A stretch of DNA of 64,000 nucleotides from Liolophura sinensis (GCF_032854445.1 NC_088303.1:10053501-10117500); one strand, 5' to 3'; counted from the stretch's first letter, positions 11,142-25,848 are shown. Made by a program: numbers and translations. The notes: generated by a model not told the origin, from the letters alone.

Positions 11142-14100
11142 GTGAGTCAAATCTGTAACACTTCATGTCACATCCTCCTTTTGTCTTGATACTGTGCAGT
11201 AGCTACCCCACACAAGCCTCTGTCACAAACACACGACAGGTGTAAGTTACCAGCCGGCTTCAGCAGTACATCCATGGTCTATTTACAGACTGGGTTTTTC
11301 TGAGAAGTTATGTCAGTTATGTATTAAAGCAGACCGTAGGACACAATCACTGTAAGCAGACTGTAGGACACAATCAATCAACAAGACCGTACGACACAGT
11401 CAATGTCAACAGACTATAGGACACAATCGATGTAAGCAAACTGTAGGACACAGTCCATGGAAGCAGACTGAAGGACATAGTCAATGGAAGCAGACTGCAG
11501 GAAGTCTGTGAAAGTCAGCCAATCTGAGCAGACTATAGGGCTAATCAATGTGAAAAGACTGTATGACACAGTCAATGCAAGCAGACTTTAGGAAATAATC
11601 AATGTAAGCAGACTGTAGGACAAAATCACTGTAAGCAGACTGTAGGATTTTATTTGATTGGGGTTTTGCGCCATACTCAAGAACATTTCACTTATACGAC
11701 GGCGGCCATCATTACGGTGGGAGAAAACCGGGCAGAGCCCGGGAGAAACCCACGACCATCCGCAGTTTGCCGGCAGACCTCACAGCGAGCACATTGATGA
11801 GAGAGTCCTGGGCCTGACTTCTTAGCGTTATCGCGCTAACCAACTGAGTCACGGAGCCCCCCACCCCCCCGGCTGTAGGACATAATTAATGCAAGCAGAC
11901 TATAGGACATAGTTAATGTAAGCAGAAGTAGTCAATGTAAGCAGACTGTAGGACACAGTCCATGAAAGCAGATTAGGACATAGTCAATGTAAACAGACTG
12001 TAGGACATAATCAATGTATTTTATTTATTTATTTGATTGGTGTTTTACGCCGTACTCAAGAATATTTCACTTATACGACGGCGGCCAGCATTATGGTGGG
12101 TGGAAACCGGGCACAGCCCGGGGGAAACCCACGACCATCCGCAGGCTGCTGACAGACCTTCCCACTTACGGCCGGAGAGGAAGGCAGCATGATCTGGACT
12201 TGAACTCACAGCGACCGCATTGGTGAGAGGCTCCTGGGTCATTACGCTGCGCTAGCGCGCTAACCGACTGAGCATAATCAATGTAAAAAAACTGTAGGAC
12301 ACATTCAATGTAAGCAGACTGTAGGACATAATCAATGTAAAAAAACTGTAGGACACAGTCAATGTAAGCAGACTGTAGGAAATAATCAATGTAAGCAGAC
12401 TATAGGACATAATCAATGTAAGCAGGCTGTTGGACACACTCAGTGTGAGCAGACTGCAGAACGTGTCAATGAAAGCAGACTGTAGGACATAACCATTGTA
12501 AGCAGAATGTAGGACAGAGTCAATGTAAGCAGACTGTGGGACATAATCATTGTAAGTAGACTGTAGGACATCATCAGTGAAAGCAGACAGTAGGAGATAA
12601 TCAATCTAAGCAGACTTTAGGACATAATTAATGTAAAGATGTTTTAGGGCATAAGCATTGTAAAGATATTGCTTAGCACATAATCAATATAAGGAGACTA
12701 TAGGGCATAATGAATATAAGGAGATTGCAGGACATAATCAGTACAAAGATATTGCACAGAACATAATGAATGTATAGAGATTGCAGCGCACTCTATCGAG
12801 TACGGCCTAAAACAATTATCATATATATATATATAAATAATTGTAAGACATAATCAATGTAAAAAGGAATATTAATAATTAAGAGTTAGACTGATGTGAG
12901 CAATGTATCAGAAGGTCCTGCTAAAGCCTTGTGTCAAAACTTCCTGAAAACTCATAACAAGTTATAGTCACTTCCAAGTCTTACATAACAGTAATTTATA
13001 TCTTTAGAGTTCTGTTCCCAAGCGTAATCCAGTCGTGGGACAGATTCGGAAGTGCTACGTATCATATGTGAAAACAGACATCATAGCTTAATATGCACAG
13101 TAAATAGGACAACATTCTATGGTTTGTGCTAACTTAGGCATCATGTGTTCAGAGATAAAGCCTATTGTCCGTGTGGATTTCAGTTCACTCACAGGTCGTT
13201 GTAAGGTACGATAGGTTGTATTGCTTTTGGTAAAGCAATATAAATATAGGAATATAAACATCAGAATAAATATGCTTGAAAGTATTTTAAAAAGGAGACA
13301 AAATTACCTTGGTGATCGTGTGTAATATACTTATTACTTGTATAGAAACTCACTTGACCCGTTTTACCATTATATTCTACAGGTCAGTCTTTATGAATTA
13401 TACATGTGACATCGCTAGTCTGGGAACTATTTCACAAAGGCATTTCACTCCATGTATTATCCTAGGATTAAAGGATGTTAGACTGGTATTTGGAGCTATA
13501 TATGTATCCTCACGAAGATGGGTGTTTGCTTAGCGCCGTGTTTCAATCACAGCCTGACCTGTTTATTGTCTAGCCAGTGTTTGGCCTGTTGATATTATAA
13601 CACAACAATGACACATCTGTTTAAAGTGTCTGTCATCGCCTGTTTTATGATGATCTACGATCGCAGTGGTCATGCTAGTGCACGTTTCTCATGGCCACGA
13701 AAAAGATATATTTCGCAGAAGATTTTCTGAGTGACACGTTAAAAAACTCATTTGATGTACATACATGGTATGTTTGACATATAAAACCACAAGCTATGTA
13801 CACACCCTTGTTTACCAAAGAAAGGCATGATCCTAACGTCAAAGAAGAAGAATACGGAAACATGATACCAAAATCAGATAAAAGAGTGTGAAACCTTATT
13901 TGCAAATATGGCCTTTAATATTGTTTTAGATTTTTTCTTTCAGGATAAAAGAGTATTTGAAAATATTTTTGTATGTCGGATATGTGGGATCCGGTACTAT
14001 CTTGTGTATATCATCACTGCACAATAGTGCTCCAAATACGGATGTCTATTAAATTTATTGAATGTATATTTGTATTTTGTATTTATCCAAACACATGGAT

Positions 14101-17100
14101 TTAATATGTATTATGATAATTTTTATGAATATATTAAAACTATAACTATGATCAAAATCCAGGTTGAACACATTTGTTAGCTGAAAGGCCAAATTCTAGA
14201 GAAAATATATTTATTAAACATGTATTACATCCTCATTTTTAACATTATTGCACAATAAATACCAAGAGGTGGTTTTATATATCCACCATTCAAAAATATT
14301 TTCAAGTGCCTTTTTCTCTTTCAGAAGAAAAACTGAAAAAAATATTGAAGACCACATTTACAACTTACTTTTTGCACTGTTTCATCTGAAGTTTATGTAA
14401 TTTTTACGTTTTCCCTGCCTTTAAGATCTCCACAGGTACATTGCAATTTCACAAAGCACTTAATAACCGTCCAGTCGTTGACACTTTTCTGACTGTCTAT
14501 ATACACTTATGGTGCCCTCCGTCATCGAGGTGGTTAACACTTCAGCACGGCGTAATGAACCAGGAGCCTATCACCAATGCGGTCGCTGTGAGTTCAAGTT
14601 CAGCTCCTGCTGGCATCCTGTCCAGCCGTAAGTGGGAAGGTCTAACAGCAACCTGCGGATAGTTGTGGGTTTCCCCGGGCTTTGTTCAGTTTCCTCCCCA
14701 CATAATGCTGGCCGTCGTCGTGTTAGTGAAATATGCTTGAGTACGGCGTAAAACACCGATCAAACAAATAAATAAATAATGTACACTTATGTCATTTATT
14801 AAGAGCAAAATGTGGAAATCGCAGATGCATTTCTGTTATATTTTTTCTAAAATGAGAAGGGTTTTCATAAGGTTTATTTATGCACAAAAAGAAATTAAGC
14901 AAGTCGCATGAATATCATGACAAACACGTTAACAAAAGAAAAACGTAACAATACCTTTGATTGTGAGTAAATTAAAAGCGACTTGTATGTCTTGATGAAA
15001 ACCACAGGCTATTGGTTAACGAGGTTGAATGATGTAATCTAGCTCTTATACTGGTTCCGTAACGTCTTCAATTCATATAGGAGTGCCTTGAATTCAGAAT
15101 AAACTCCAAATTAACTAGATTTATAATAAATAATAAATAAACTTTTAGGGAGGTTCCTGCAATAACTGGTTGTCTCGTTTTTCCAGGCGTCTTGGAAGTC
15201 TAACCGCGGAACTGTCAGTGGGTATTTCCTGGCGGGCAGGACGATGATCTGGCTGCCGGTATGTACGCTGTTCTCAAAAAACCAAAACCCTATTCGTTTG
15301 CATGAATATAAATAATTGTGCATGTTGTAGGTATGTCCTTTCTACATTCAAGAAACGCACGAATTACCCTGGGATAAGTCTTGACAATATAGCAATAGTT
15401 ACTCTTTATAAAAAGTAAAAGCTCGTATAGTTGTCTTGCATACATTTGACATGCACCACGATATATTTTGCATTACGATTTATTTATTTGATTGGTGTTT
15501 TGGTGGAATTTTTCACTTATACGATAACTGCATCGCGTTATATCCAGCTGTTACTGTTATCATGTAAATCTATGTAGCTATAGAGTTACACCATTTGAGT
15601 TTATTTGGTGGGGGGGGGAGGGGGAGGCAGGAAGCAATGTATGAATTGTTTTTTCCGTGAAGATCAGCATTGTTGAATATAAAGTATTCTCTGGATTGTT
15701 TTACTATAAGTGATCTAGGATTTTCTTTCTTCTCTGTATTCATCCAATAAGAGCTGTTTTATTTCGGTACAGGTGGGAGCCTCCCTTTTCGTCAGCAACA
15801 TCGGAAGTGAGCATTTCATTGGCCTAGCTGGATCAGGCGCCGCTCGAGGGATAAGTGTAGGCGCATGGGAGTTTAATGTAAGTGGCTATGTGATCAAGTT
15901 TTTCTGACCGCGTGTAACAAGTGCAGGCATATGAGACTTTAATGTAAGTTGATAACGTGATCGAATTTTTCTGACCGCGTGTAACAAGTGTAGGCGTATG
16001 GGAGTTTAATGTAAGTTGATCACATGATCAAATATTTCTGCCCCATACTAATAAGTGTAGGCACATGGGAGTTTAAGATGGTCATCTGATCAACCCACTG
16101 AAAAAAATAAATAATAAAGTCAGTAAATAGGCAGGCCTACTTTATATCTGATCAAGAAAGACAACGTGTGTTTAAGTACATATATGCGGTTTGGCTGTTG
16201 CTTGATTTAAAGTCATTTCTTGACAATGACCAAACTTTCGAAATTAAATAGCCTTATATGAAGCTAATGAAGTAATATACAGCGTATAAGTAAAACAGGT
16301 AAGTAAATGGAGAACCACTGATGCATCTGTGTCCCATTACGCCACTGATTTATTTGAGAAATGAATATTTCATGTCATAAAGTCTACAGATGTGTTTTGT
16401 AAATGTGTTTTTCCCCAGGCTTTGTTGTTGCTACAGTTATTGGCATGGATATTTGTTCCGGTCTACATCGCATGTGGGGTAAGTGTGGATTTCTGAAAGC
16501 GTTAAACCCTCCTCCCCAGTTCTCAGGAAGTGAATCGAGATTGTCCTTTCTCCCAATCGTTAAACTTAGTCTGAATTTACATATTTCTCTATCTTGGTTA
16601 CCTTGTTATAATTTGTGTAGTATAAGTAGCTGTACGTAAGCTTAATCGAACAGACGGCAAAACTTAACTTAAAATACATGTATATATATGACTATTAACA
16701 ATGACACATTGCCTTTAATAATACTGCAATGTTATGAAAAGTTTCTTGCATGAGACACACCAAATATTAAGGTGTTCCACATCATCATTACTATGGCGAC
16801 TCATATAGGGGCTTACTGGACGAGTAAATTAACAATGATTACCTGAGAAAGGTGGACTTTCCTATATGGCTTCCTTGTTGAATACGCTTTACTTACCTGT
16901 CTTTTATATAGTGTTTCAGCTGTATAACATATACCAATTTGAGAAAATGCATTATCGATGGTAATTCTTTAAATCAATGTGGATACCAGGAATTCGAAAA
17001 TCTAAACAAAAATGCGCTTGAGGTTTGTTTGATTTAGAAACTGCGCACCAAACAGCCAGTGTAGCCAGCGACATGACCGTAATGGAGGACCACTGTTCCC

Positions 17101-20100
17101 CCTTCCCTACTGCTTCTGGGACCTTGATAGAAGTAAATGCCCGTTTTTGCAGTTTATGTTCGCTGAAGATCACTTTGTCTTCCAAATGTAAAGGACAGAT
17201 ATGCATACAGCATTGATGACGAATGGTGGACTGCGCTAAAAAGTCAATTTTGAACGAAATCAAAGTATATATATAGGTCGGTGGTTTACGCCGGGCACTT
17301 TGATTTCGTTCAAAATTGACTTTTTAGCGCAGTCCACCATTCGTCATCAATGCTGTATGCATATCTGTCCTTTACATTTGAGAAAGCTTAACAACAGACA
17401 AACAAATAAATAAAGCGAGGCCCAGCACCTATAAAGAGCCTTCTACCAGTAAGCTACACACATTCGCAACAACACCTGGTAGAAGTTAGACATGTATAAT
17501 ACAGAATTGATAGTGCTATAGGGCACTGATTTGATAAGGCAAACATACATTAGGTGATATGTGATGGTAATATGATACATATCTCTACTCGGGTATTTTA
17601 CACTTAGTTAAAATAGATCAGATTTTTGATATAAAAGATCAGACTGGTAAAGACGCCATTTAGAAGTGGAGTAAATAATTTATGAATACAGAACCGATTC
17701 TGGTGCTGAAAACTGGCTGTTTGTCGAGTGGTCTAGACGGCTGACATGTATTGCCGGCTATTTGGTACCTGACTGAGGTCGTTGGTTCAAAACCCGCAGT
17801 GGTCTCAAGCCAACTTTCAGCACTAGAATCTGTGTTATGTTCAGAAAGTGTAATCCCTAATAACGATAATGTAGATATAAGATGTTAGCGTAGAATTAAT
17901 CTACCTATCCAGGTTTTGTGGTGTAGAGAAAAGTGCAGGCTGTGCCTGGCGGAATGGCATGGCACTACGAAAATGTTTGGGATACGTTTTCATTGAGATG
18001 AATATGACACATTTACCACCAAAAGAGCGTGGAAACTCAATGCGCCTGAGGTTGTCAGTCTCTCGGATAAAGGGGGGTAACTCTTTAACCGATTTCCTTG
18101 CAAGCTTCGTGAGAGCCTTCGTGTCAACCTGCGTTCCAGACAGTACAGTGGGGACATGAACATCTCCACATTGCACACTTGGGAGACAAGTGGCGCTCTG
18201 CTGTATTTCATCAGTACGTGCACTTATACAAATACGTCACAAGGTCACACAGGGCTATGGAATTTTAACATCAGTTCGACATAATACATCGCAGTTTGAC
18301 GGGCCTCTCACCAACGCGGTCGCTAAAAGTCTAGCTCATGCCGGCTTCCTCTCAAGTGGCACGTGGGAAGGTCTGCTGCAAGCTTCGGATGGTGGTGCCC
18401 GGTTTCCTTCTACCATAATGCTGATCGCCGTTGCATAAGTGAAATATTCCTAAGTACGGCGTGAAACGCATAAAACATACTAGTTATACGGCAATTTCGA
18501 CATTGGCTGTACATGGCGATGGTGGCCGCTATTTTATCACCAAAGCCCCTGTTATGTATTATTTCAGGCCTCCATGTCTTTCTATGCTCGTATTATAGTG
18601 TTTCTATTTCGGTGTAATGTGGATAGTTGACTATTTCAGTTTGACAGCATTACAAATATGGCTGCATATGACCGCATCCGGAGGGTTCGATACAAGTAGG
18701 CCTAAGGGTCATAGAACTGGGATGACAGTAAAAGCTACGGAAACCTCAAACCACACAACCAACCAGATAGTCGACTAACCAACCAACCAAGCAACCAACA
18801 ATCCGAGTAAAAAGTGGTAATCCAACCAACAAAACAACCAACCCACCAAACAAATAACTCACCAAGCAATACATGAAGCCATGAAGCAACCAACCAGCCA
18901 CAAGAAACCACACATATTTTCATTACCCGTCCTAAACTGTTTCATCAGTAGATGTTAGTATTCTGTAATATAAGTTTAAGCCGCACCTGAACCAGCAATG
19001 TCGACACGCCTGAAATCGATTTTAGCCTAATCTACCCACTTACACCTTCTTACACTTCCAGACTTATACGATGCCCGAATATCTAGCAAAGAGATTTGGA
19101 GGTAACAGGCTTCGAGTTTATTTCTCTATTCTGTCAATGGTACTCTACATTTTCACAAAGTGTTCGGTAAGTAAACGCCTAAAATCCCCACAGTTTGTGG
19201 GTTGCTTGTATTAACATCCAGATTTGTTCATTTAAATCTTTCGTATAGTTCACTCGTCAGTGACACTTGAATTTCTTTCTCTTAATATAAACCCCAGTCT
19301 GGATTTTGGTTTAATCATCTATAAAGTCACTCACACCTTTCAGTTTGTTGCTCCTAAAACACCTATTCATGCGTCTGTTGGGTATACCTGTCTGAAAACA
19401 AGTGTCGTCTTAGTTTACTCGAGTGATAGTATAGTATACATTTGATTACTTCATCTAATACTGAGGCACACAGTGTTTCACTAGGTTCAAGCACGCAAGC
19501 GTTCTAGTTTAGGTGATTACATTAGTTTCATCAAAGTACATATGACTAGAGGGGAGTATATCACGCTTTCACTGTGTGATTCCCAATCTACTTAATCCAG
19601 AGTCACACTGGTGTATACAATCACAAAAACAGCCAGTCCGACGTTTCTATTTATAGACAAGCTCGTCGCGGTGCATTCTGGTAAAATGGCGGTGACTAAC
19701 AACATATACATCTTCTAAAGCTGAGTTCTAGTTGCTCTGAAGCAATCTATACATCCAAGTCACTTGGTTGCCTCTTCAAAGCGTTTCATTTCCTCATACT
19801 GACTTTTGCAAAAAGTACGAACATCAAGCGTGTCCATTGCATCTTTATGTATATATTCTCAATCAAATATTGTGTTTTAATTGTTGCATTTTTCAGACCC
19901 TAAATTAGGATTTTCCAATTTTTTCCTTTTGCAAATAAGAAATTTGAAATTTATAAATAAATCATGCAACACGTTTGGGTCATACTTGGTAGAAGATTAA
20001 GCAGACTTCGTCCTTGACATCTTATGTGCTGATTGATTTTGACCTTCAGGTGAATCTGTACACTGGAGCTCTGTTCATACAACAGTCCTTGAAGTGGGAC

Positions 20101-23100
20101 CTCTACTTGTGTATTCTCCTGCTCATCCTGGTCACTGCTATACTGACAATTACTGGTAAGTATGTCGGCATATGCGAGTGTTTAAAAACGCGACTCAGCT
20201 CAACTCCACTGGTCGTACGGAGTTGGTCCTCGTCGCTGATAGCCGAGTAACTTGAACATTCGCCGGCATATATGTAATGACTGAAGTACAACTCCAGTTG
20301 AGTCGCGTCGTTATTTCGCAAAGGACGCTCAGCAAAAGTCGGAGTCGAGTTGAGTCGAGTCGCGTCGTTATTTCGCATAGGGCCATACGTGGGAAGGTCT
20401 ATCAGCAACCTGCGGATGGTCGTGGGTTTCCCCCGAGCTCTGCCAGGTTTCCTCCCACCACAATGCTGACCGCCGTCGTATAAGTAAAACATCAATGAAA
20501 TAAATAAATAAATAAATAAATATTTCGCATAGGACGCTCCACAACTATCGGAGTCGGGTTGAGTTGAGTCGCGTCGTTATTTCGCATACACGCGCGCTTA
20601 GGACGCCACACAACAGTCGAGTTGAATTGAGTCGCGCTTTAAGCCCTCGTGTTTGTGAGTTTTGCTTCAAAAATTGTGGGATCTTTTCACTCTTTATTAG
20701 AATGTTGAAGTTTTAACTGTCTACTGTTCTTAACAAGTTTTATAATTGTACGTGTAAAATGACATTCGAATACCCATGATTCATTCATGAATATGATCTG
20801 TAGTACATGCCCTTAGTATGAGCGAGGCACAAACAAGCTAATATCTACTGACAGACGGGAAGAAGAATCTTCATATTAAATAATTGATTACCTACTAAAT
20901 GCCACTGTCGTTTTGGGTACTCATGTAGGTTTTGGTTACTTCCTAGGTGGGCTGACTGCTGTCATTTATACTGACACCCTGCAGGCTTTCCTAATGGTGG
21001 GTGGCGCGCTTGTGCTCATGGGTTTCTGTAAGTATGGCAACTGATTGTCTCGGAGAATTTCACATCTCACAGGGTGGACGTCCAGAGGACAGATCGATTG
21101 TGGAACCTTTAGTTAAAATCAACATCTGAAGACCTAAAATGATGTTGAAGTGCTGCTTCACTGAGACGACTTTCCGAAGTCAAGTAAGCTGCTCCGTCCG
21201 AGTCATACTGATACGGGTCGACCAGTCGTTGCACTATCCCCTTTAACGCAGAACGCCAAGCGAGGAAGTTACAACTACCTCTTTTTAAGGTCTTGGGTGT
21301 GACCCGACACAGAATTGACTCTGGATCTACCGCCCCTGGTTTTCCTTCAAGAACTTGTTTACAATGTAGAGCATGAAAAACTTTTGTATAAGACAGTCTG
21401 AATAAACGGATCTTGTTACATTGAAACGTTTGTTAATCTTCATAAGAAATCTGTTACAGAATGAATGCTCATTAATTCAAATGATCATGAAATGGGCCAA
21501 CTGAGGCAATGCTAGTCAATCATTTTGTACATTCAAATGATCGAGGACTAAACCAAAGGGGAAGATGCTACTGAGAAAGTTTGTTTATTGAAATGATCGA
21601 GAAATGAACCATCGACGAACATGCTACTCAAACAGTTTGTTTATTGAAATGGTCGAGAAATGAACCATCGATGAACATGGTAGTCAGACAGTTTGTTTAT
21701 TGAAATAATCGGGTAATGAACCATCGATGAACGTGCTACTCAGACAGTTTGTTTATTCAAATGATCGAGAAATGGGCCAACTGAGGCAATGCTAGTCAAT
21801 CATTTTGTACATTCAAATGATCGAGGACTATACCAAAGGGGAAGATGCTACTGAGAAAGTTTGTTTATTGAAATGATCGAGAAATGAACCATGGATGAAC
21901 ATACTACTCAGACAGTTTGTTTATTGAAATGGCCGAGAAATGAACCATCGATGAACATGGTAGTCAGACAGTTTGTTTATTGAAATAATCGGGAAATAAA
22001 CCATCGATGAACATTCTATTCAGTTACTATGGTCATTCAAAGAGTCCATCAAATGAACCATCGATGAACGTGCTACTCAGACAGTTTGTTTATTAAAATA
22101 ATCGGGAAATGAACCATCGATGAACATGCTATTCAGACAGTTTGTTTATTGAAATGATCGGAAAATGAACCATCGATGAACATGCTAATCAGTTACCCTG
22201 GTCATTCAAAGAGTTCATCAAATGAACCATCAATGAACATGCTACTCAGACAGTTTGTTTATTGAAATGATCGGGAAATGAACCATCGATGAACATGCTA
22301 CTAAGACAGTTTGTTTATTGAAATGATCGGGAAATGAATCATCGATGAACATGCTGCTCAGACAGTTTGTTTATTGAAATGATGAGGAAATGAACCATAG
22401 ATGAACATGCTACTCAGACAGTTTGTTTATTGAAATGATCGGAAAATAAACCATCGATGAACATGCTAATCAGTTACCCTGGTCATTCAAAGAGTCATCA
22501 AATGAACCATCGATGAACATGCTACACAGACAGTTTTTTTAAATGATCGGGAAATGAACCATCGATGAACATGCTATTCAGTTACTCTGGTCATTCAAAG
22601 AGTCATGAAATGGGCCAACTATGAGCATGCTAGTCAGTCATTGTCTATATTTAAAAGGTCGAGAAACAGACCACTGATGAACATGTTATAAACTCAGTCT
22701 GATCATTTAAGCAAAACTCAGTATACGGCCCTGGGATAGTAGTTTACTAAGGTGTGGAACTGCATACTGTATTTGACGAATGGTTCTTACCGATGAGTCT
22801 GTAATCCTTATCCTAGTGTATATGTCTCCCTTGGTGAGTGTTTAGGAATATACCATATGACGGAGATGGCGTATGTTTCAGAAAAGGTGAGTTTTGGGAA
22901 GCGTTTACGTTTCAAGTTTCGGGAGCAACATAATGACGTCTACCACCTTTATAAATATTATACCACATCTTGAGCATTAGACAAAGAGCTTTACTCTACG
23001 TACGTTATTTATTGACACCTGGGTTTTGTGGCGTAGACGCCATATAAAGCACACGTGTAAAAATAAATCCTAGCGTGAATTTAGAATTAAGCACCTGCTG

Positions 23101-25816
23101 TTTCCCAGATTGCCCCTTTCCCAAGCCTTTTATTTTCGGATGTCCATGCACAGAACTCATTTCAACCATACACACGCGTGACACAGTTTCTGCCATAAAG
23201 ACTGATTGGAGTTTTTTTTTACATCAAGATATTATGCTTCCATTAGATATACAGATGAAAGCTTCTGTGCAGTTTTCTGCGTCAAATCCCACGACAGCTT
23301 ACTACATATGCTTATCTTAAAGAAGCAGGTTTCATGCTCGACCTGCTAGCGAGTCCGCTCACTCAACTTACAAGTCTAAAGAAATATCTAAGGCACAAAA
23401 TGACCTAATTAAAATACATAATGGTGGACTTGGGAAAGTAGAAGACAACGTCCTGTTGTGAACCATCCTTCTATCATCCGTCTGCTTGTATAGATAGTGA
23501 CCTGCATAAATATAGATTACATATATATTTAGCACGTTTGGTCTTGAGAAAGATTGCCTAGCGACAGTAGAAAAAATGTGGACACTTTTTGTATCCTTGC
23601 TTTGAACTGGGTGGTATTTTTGAACGATAACGTAATAATTAAGGCATTGTGGATGAGAATAGTGAGATGGAAACGTCATTGCAGTTGCTGTAGATGACCT
23701 GTTTTATTTCGTTTTATTTTCGATGTAATGTAATGATGTAGGTTTACTTGTGATGCCACCTTCTTGTCAAATAAACCTTTTGAATAGGGTTGATTTTTGC
23801 TATTGCCGAAAATTAATAATAGATGTCATTTATTGCCAGCTAACTTAAAAAACCTAGCATTAGATTTTAATGAATTTATCGCTGAATTTGGAACATATAG
23901 TTTCGAAACCTAGCACTGGATAATTTGCTTCAGTAATAAAAAATATTTATTGTCGCAATAAATTATCGGTTTGTATTGACGTGGAATTTAAAACATTATC
24001 TTACACGTTGTTTTGCACATTATTGTATTTACAGTTTAAAGCAACCATTTACTGCTGGCGTGAACTTCTCAAAAAGGAAATACGTGTTTTTATTTCTGAT
24101 TTTGTTGTCCCTGAAAAAGCAAATTTAAATGTGTGTGTCATTAATTTATTTTAATATATCGTGTTTAAGGTTGTGCTAAAGCATCTATCATTTATATATG
24201 GCTCTATACTACAATCCACGCATATACTTTTCTACTTTGCTGTTAACAATATATTCTTAGTATAAATGTAATGACTTATTTAGTGACTGGCCTGTTTTAT
24301 ACCCGGCATTCATGCAGGTCGATACTAAGGCCTCTCGTCTGCAAATGTTTAGAGAAGGTGCGGCATTATTACTGCGTTATTGAGTTGAAATCTGCAGGAT
24401 ATGTCACGTTTTGTAATCAAACATGTCAAATATAGATGTCACATTCATATTAATATGGACTACATTGAACAATTGCTGTTTGTTATTATTTACGATTAAA
24501 CCATTGTTCGGAGATAAGCTGAGAACCGTGGGTGTTTAGGCACAATGCCACTACCTACAATCAATTTTAAAAGCAACAAATTAAGACTGGCCCTGTACGT
24601 TCACTCCACTTTATGACACCGATAATTTAAACCTAAGATGCCAGAGTGGCGGCTAAAGTTCTACCTTGCCCACGGCTTGACGTCCTCCAGGATGTGGAAA
24701 GACCTTCGCAACGGTCACAGTTATTGTTCTAGTTGTCTTTTGTGGGCGGTGGTGAAATGCCAGACATGGCTGCCTAAGTTGTAACTAGCCGCTAGGTGTC
24801 TCTTTTGAGAACTGTCATACTTCCGCCAGCGGATAGGAACCTTGTTCCGTACGATCGCTTATGACAGTCATTGCTTGGAATTTTCTAAAAGTACAGCTTA
24901 ATGGACTGCAAGAAGCCAAGGGCGAAATCCAAGAGTGGTTTGCTATTAATGCTCTACATAATCCAAATCTGGATTCGAGATGACCAGAAACATTAGATTT
25001 CAAACCGGACTGGTCGTCAAGTATTCACACTGCCATTAGTAATCCACCTGGGCTCTGAATACGATGCATGGTGCCATCTTCAACGTACTATCGTTTTTCA
25101 CCAATATGTGATCACCGCAGCGTACAGGTTGTTAACAGTCGATCCTTACTAATTAAACTCTGCCATGCTAGAACTCACCTTAGCGTATTTCCATTACGTG
25201 GAATATTTTTTTTAAAACGCATTCTACAAATCATGAATCCCTTATACTGTGGACATCCCTTATACTGTGGACATCCCTTATACTGTGGACATCCCTTATA
25301 CTGTGCGTGTAGTGCAGTTAAGTGCTGGTGTTATTTCAGTTAAATATTTCAAACATTGAACGGAAACATTAAATAATGCATAAAGAATCGACCATCAAGC
25401 AACAAAAATGAAGGAATGAATAATGGATTGGACGAAGTACTCTAATAAATAATACGTCCTTGTACGATTGTCAACTTTTGTCACAGGCCTTATTTATTTG
25501 ATACTCAATAATAATTCACCCATACTACGGTTGCCAATATTAAATAAATAAGTAAATAAGTAAACAAATAAATAAATAAATAAATTAATAATATCATTGA
25601 GCACAAATGACGTAAAATACTTAATGCAATTAGTCAATTACCACAAATGCCTTGATGCCGACTTCCTCGCCGGCCGTAAGTGGGAAAATTCTGCAGAACC
25701 CTGCGGATGGTCGTGGGTTTCTCCCGGGCTCTGCCCGGTTTCCTCCCACCATAATGCTGGCCGCCGTGGTATAAGTGAAATATCATTGAATGCGGCGTAA
25801 AAACATCAATAAATAA

Positions 25817-25848
<32 letters not shown>

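Larger units (their letters stand above)
11330..12770 (+). repeat. 27-bp minisatellite, block B, interrupted by two SINEs
   Basis: Units of gtaagcagactgtaggacat plus aatcaat repeat through intron 1 and become degenerate (27-bp spacing, ggagattgcaggacataatc) toward 12770. SINEs at 11648-11872 and 12019-12273 sit inside the array. Nine-codon periodicity creates spurious minus-strand frames. Confidence 0.9.

Noticed and set aside
17701-17815. A functional tRNA gene
   Set aside because: The A and B boxes are present but the stems do not form a proper tRNA and the element is bounded by a long inverted repeat, so it is listed as a tRNA-like mobile element.
17901-18223. Overlapping frames of 60-90 codons on both strands in intron 4
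   Set aside because: I could not match them to any protein or transposon family, and neither strand stands out. Possibly a remnant of an element, but unsupported.
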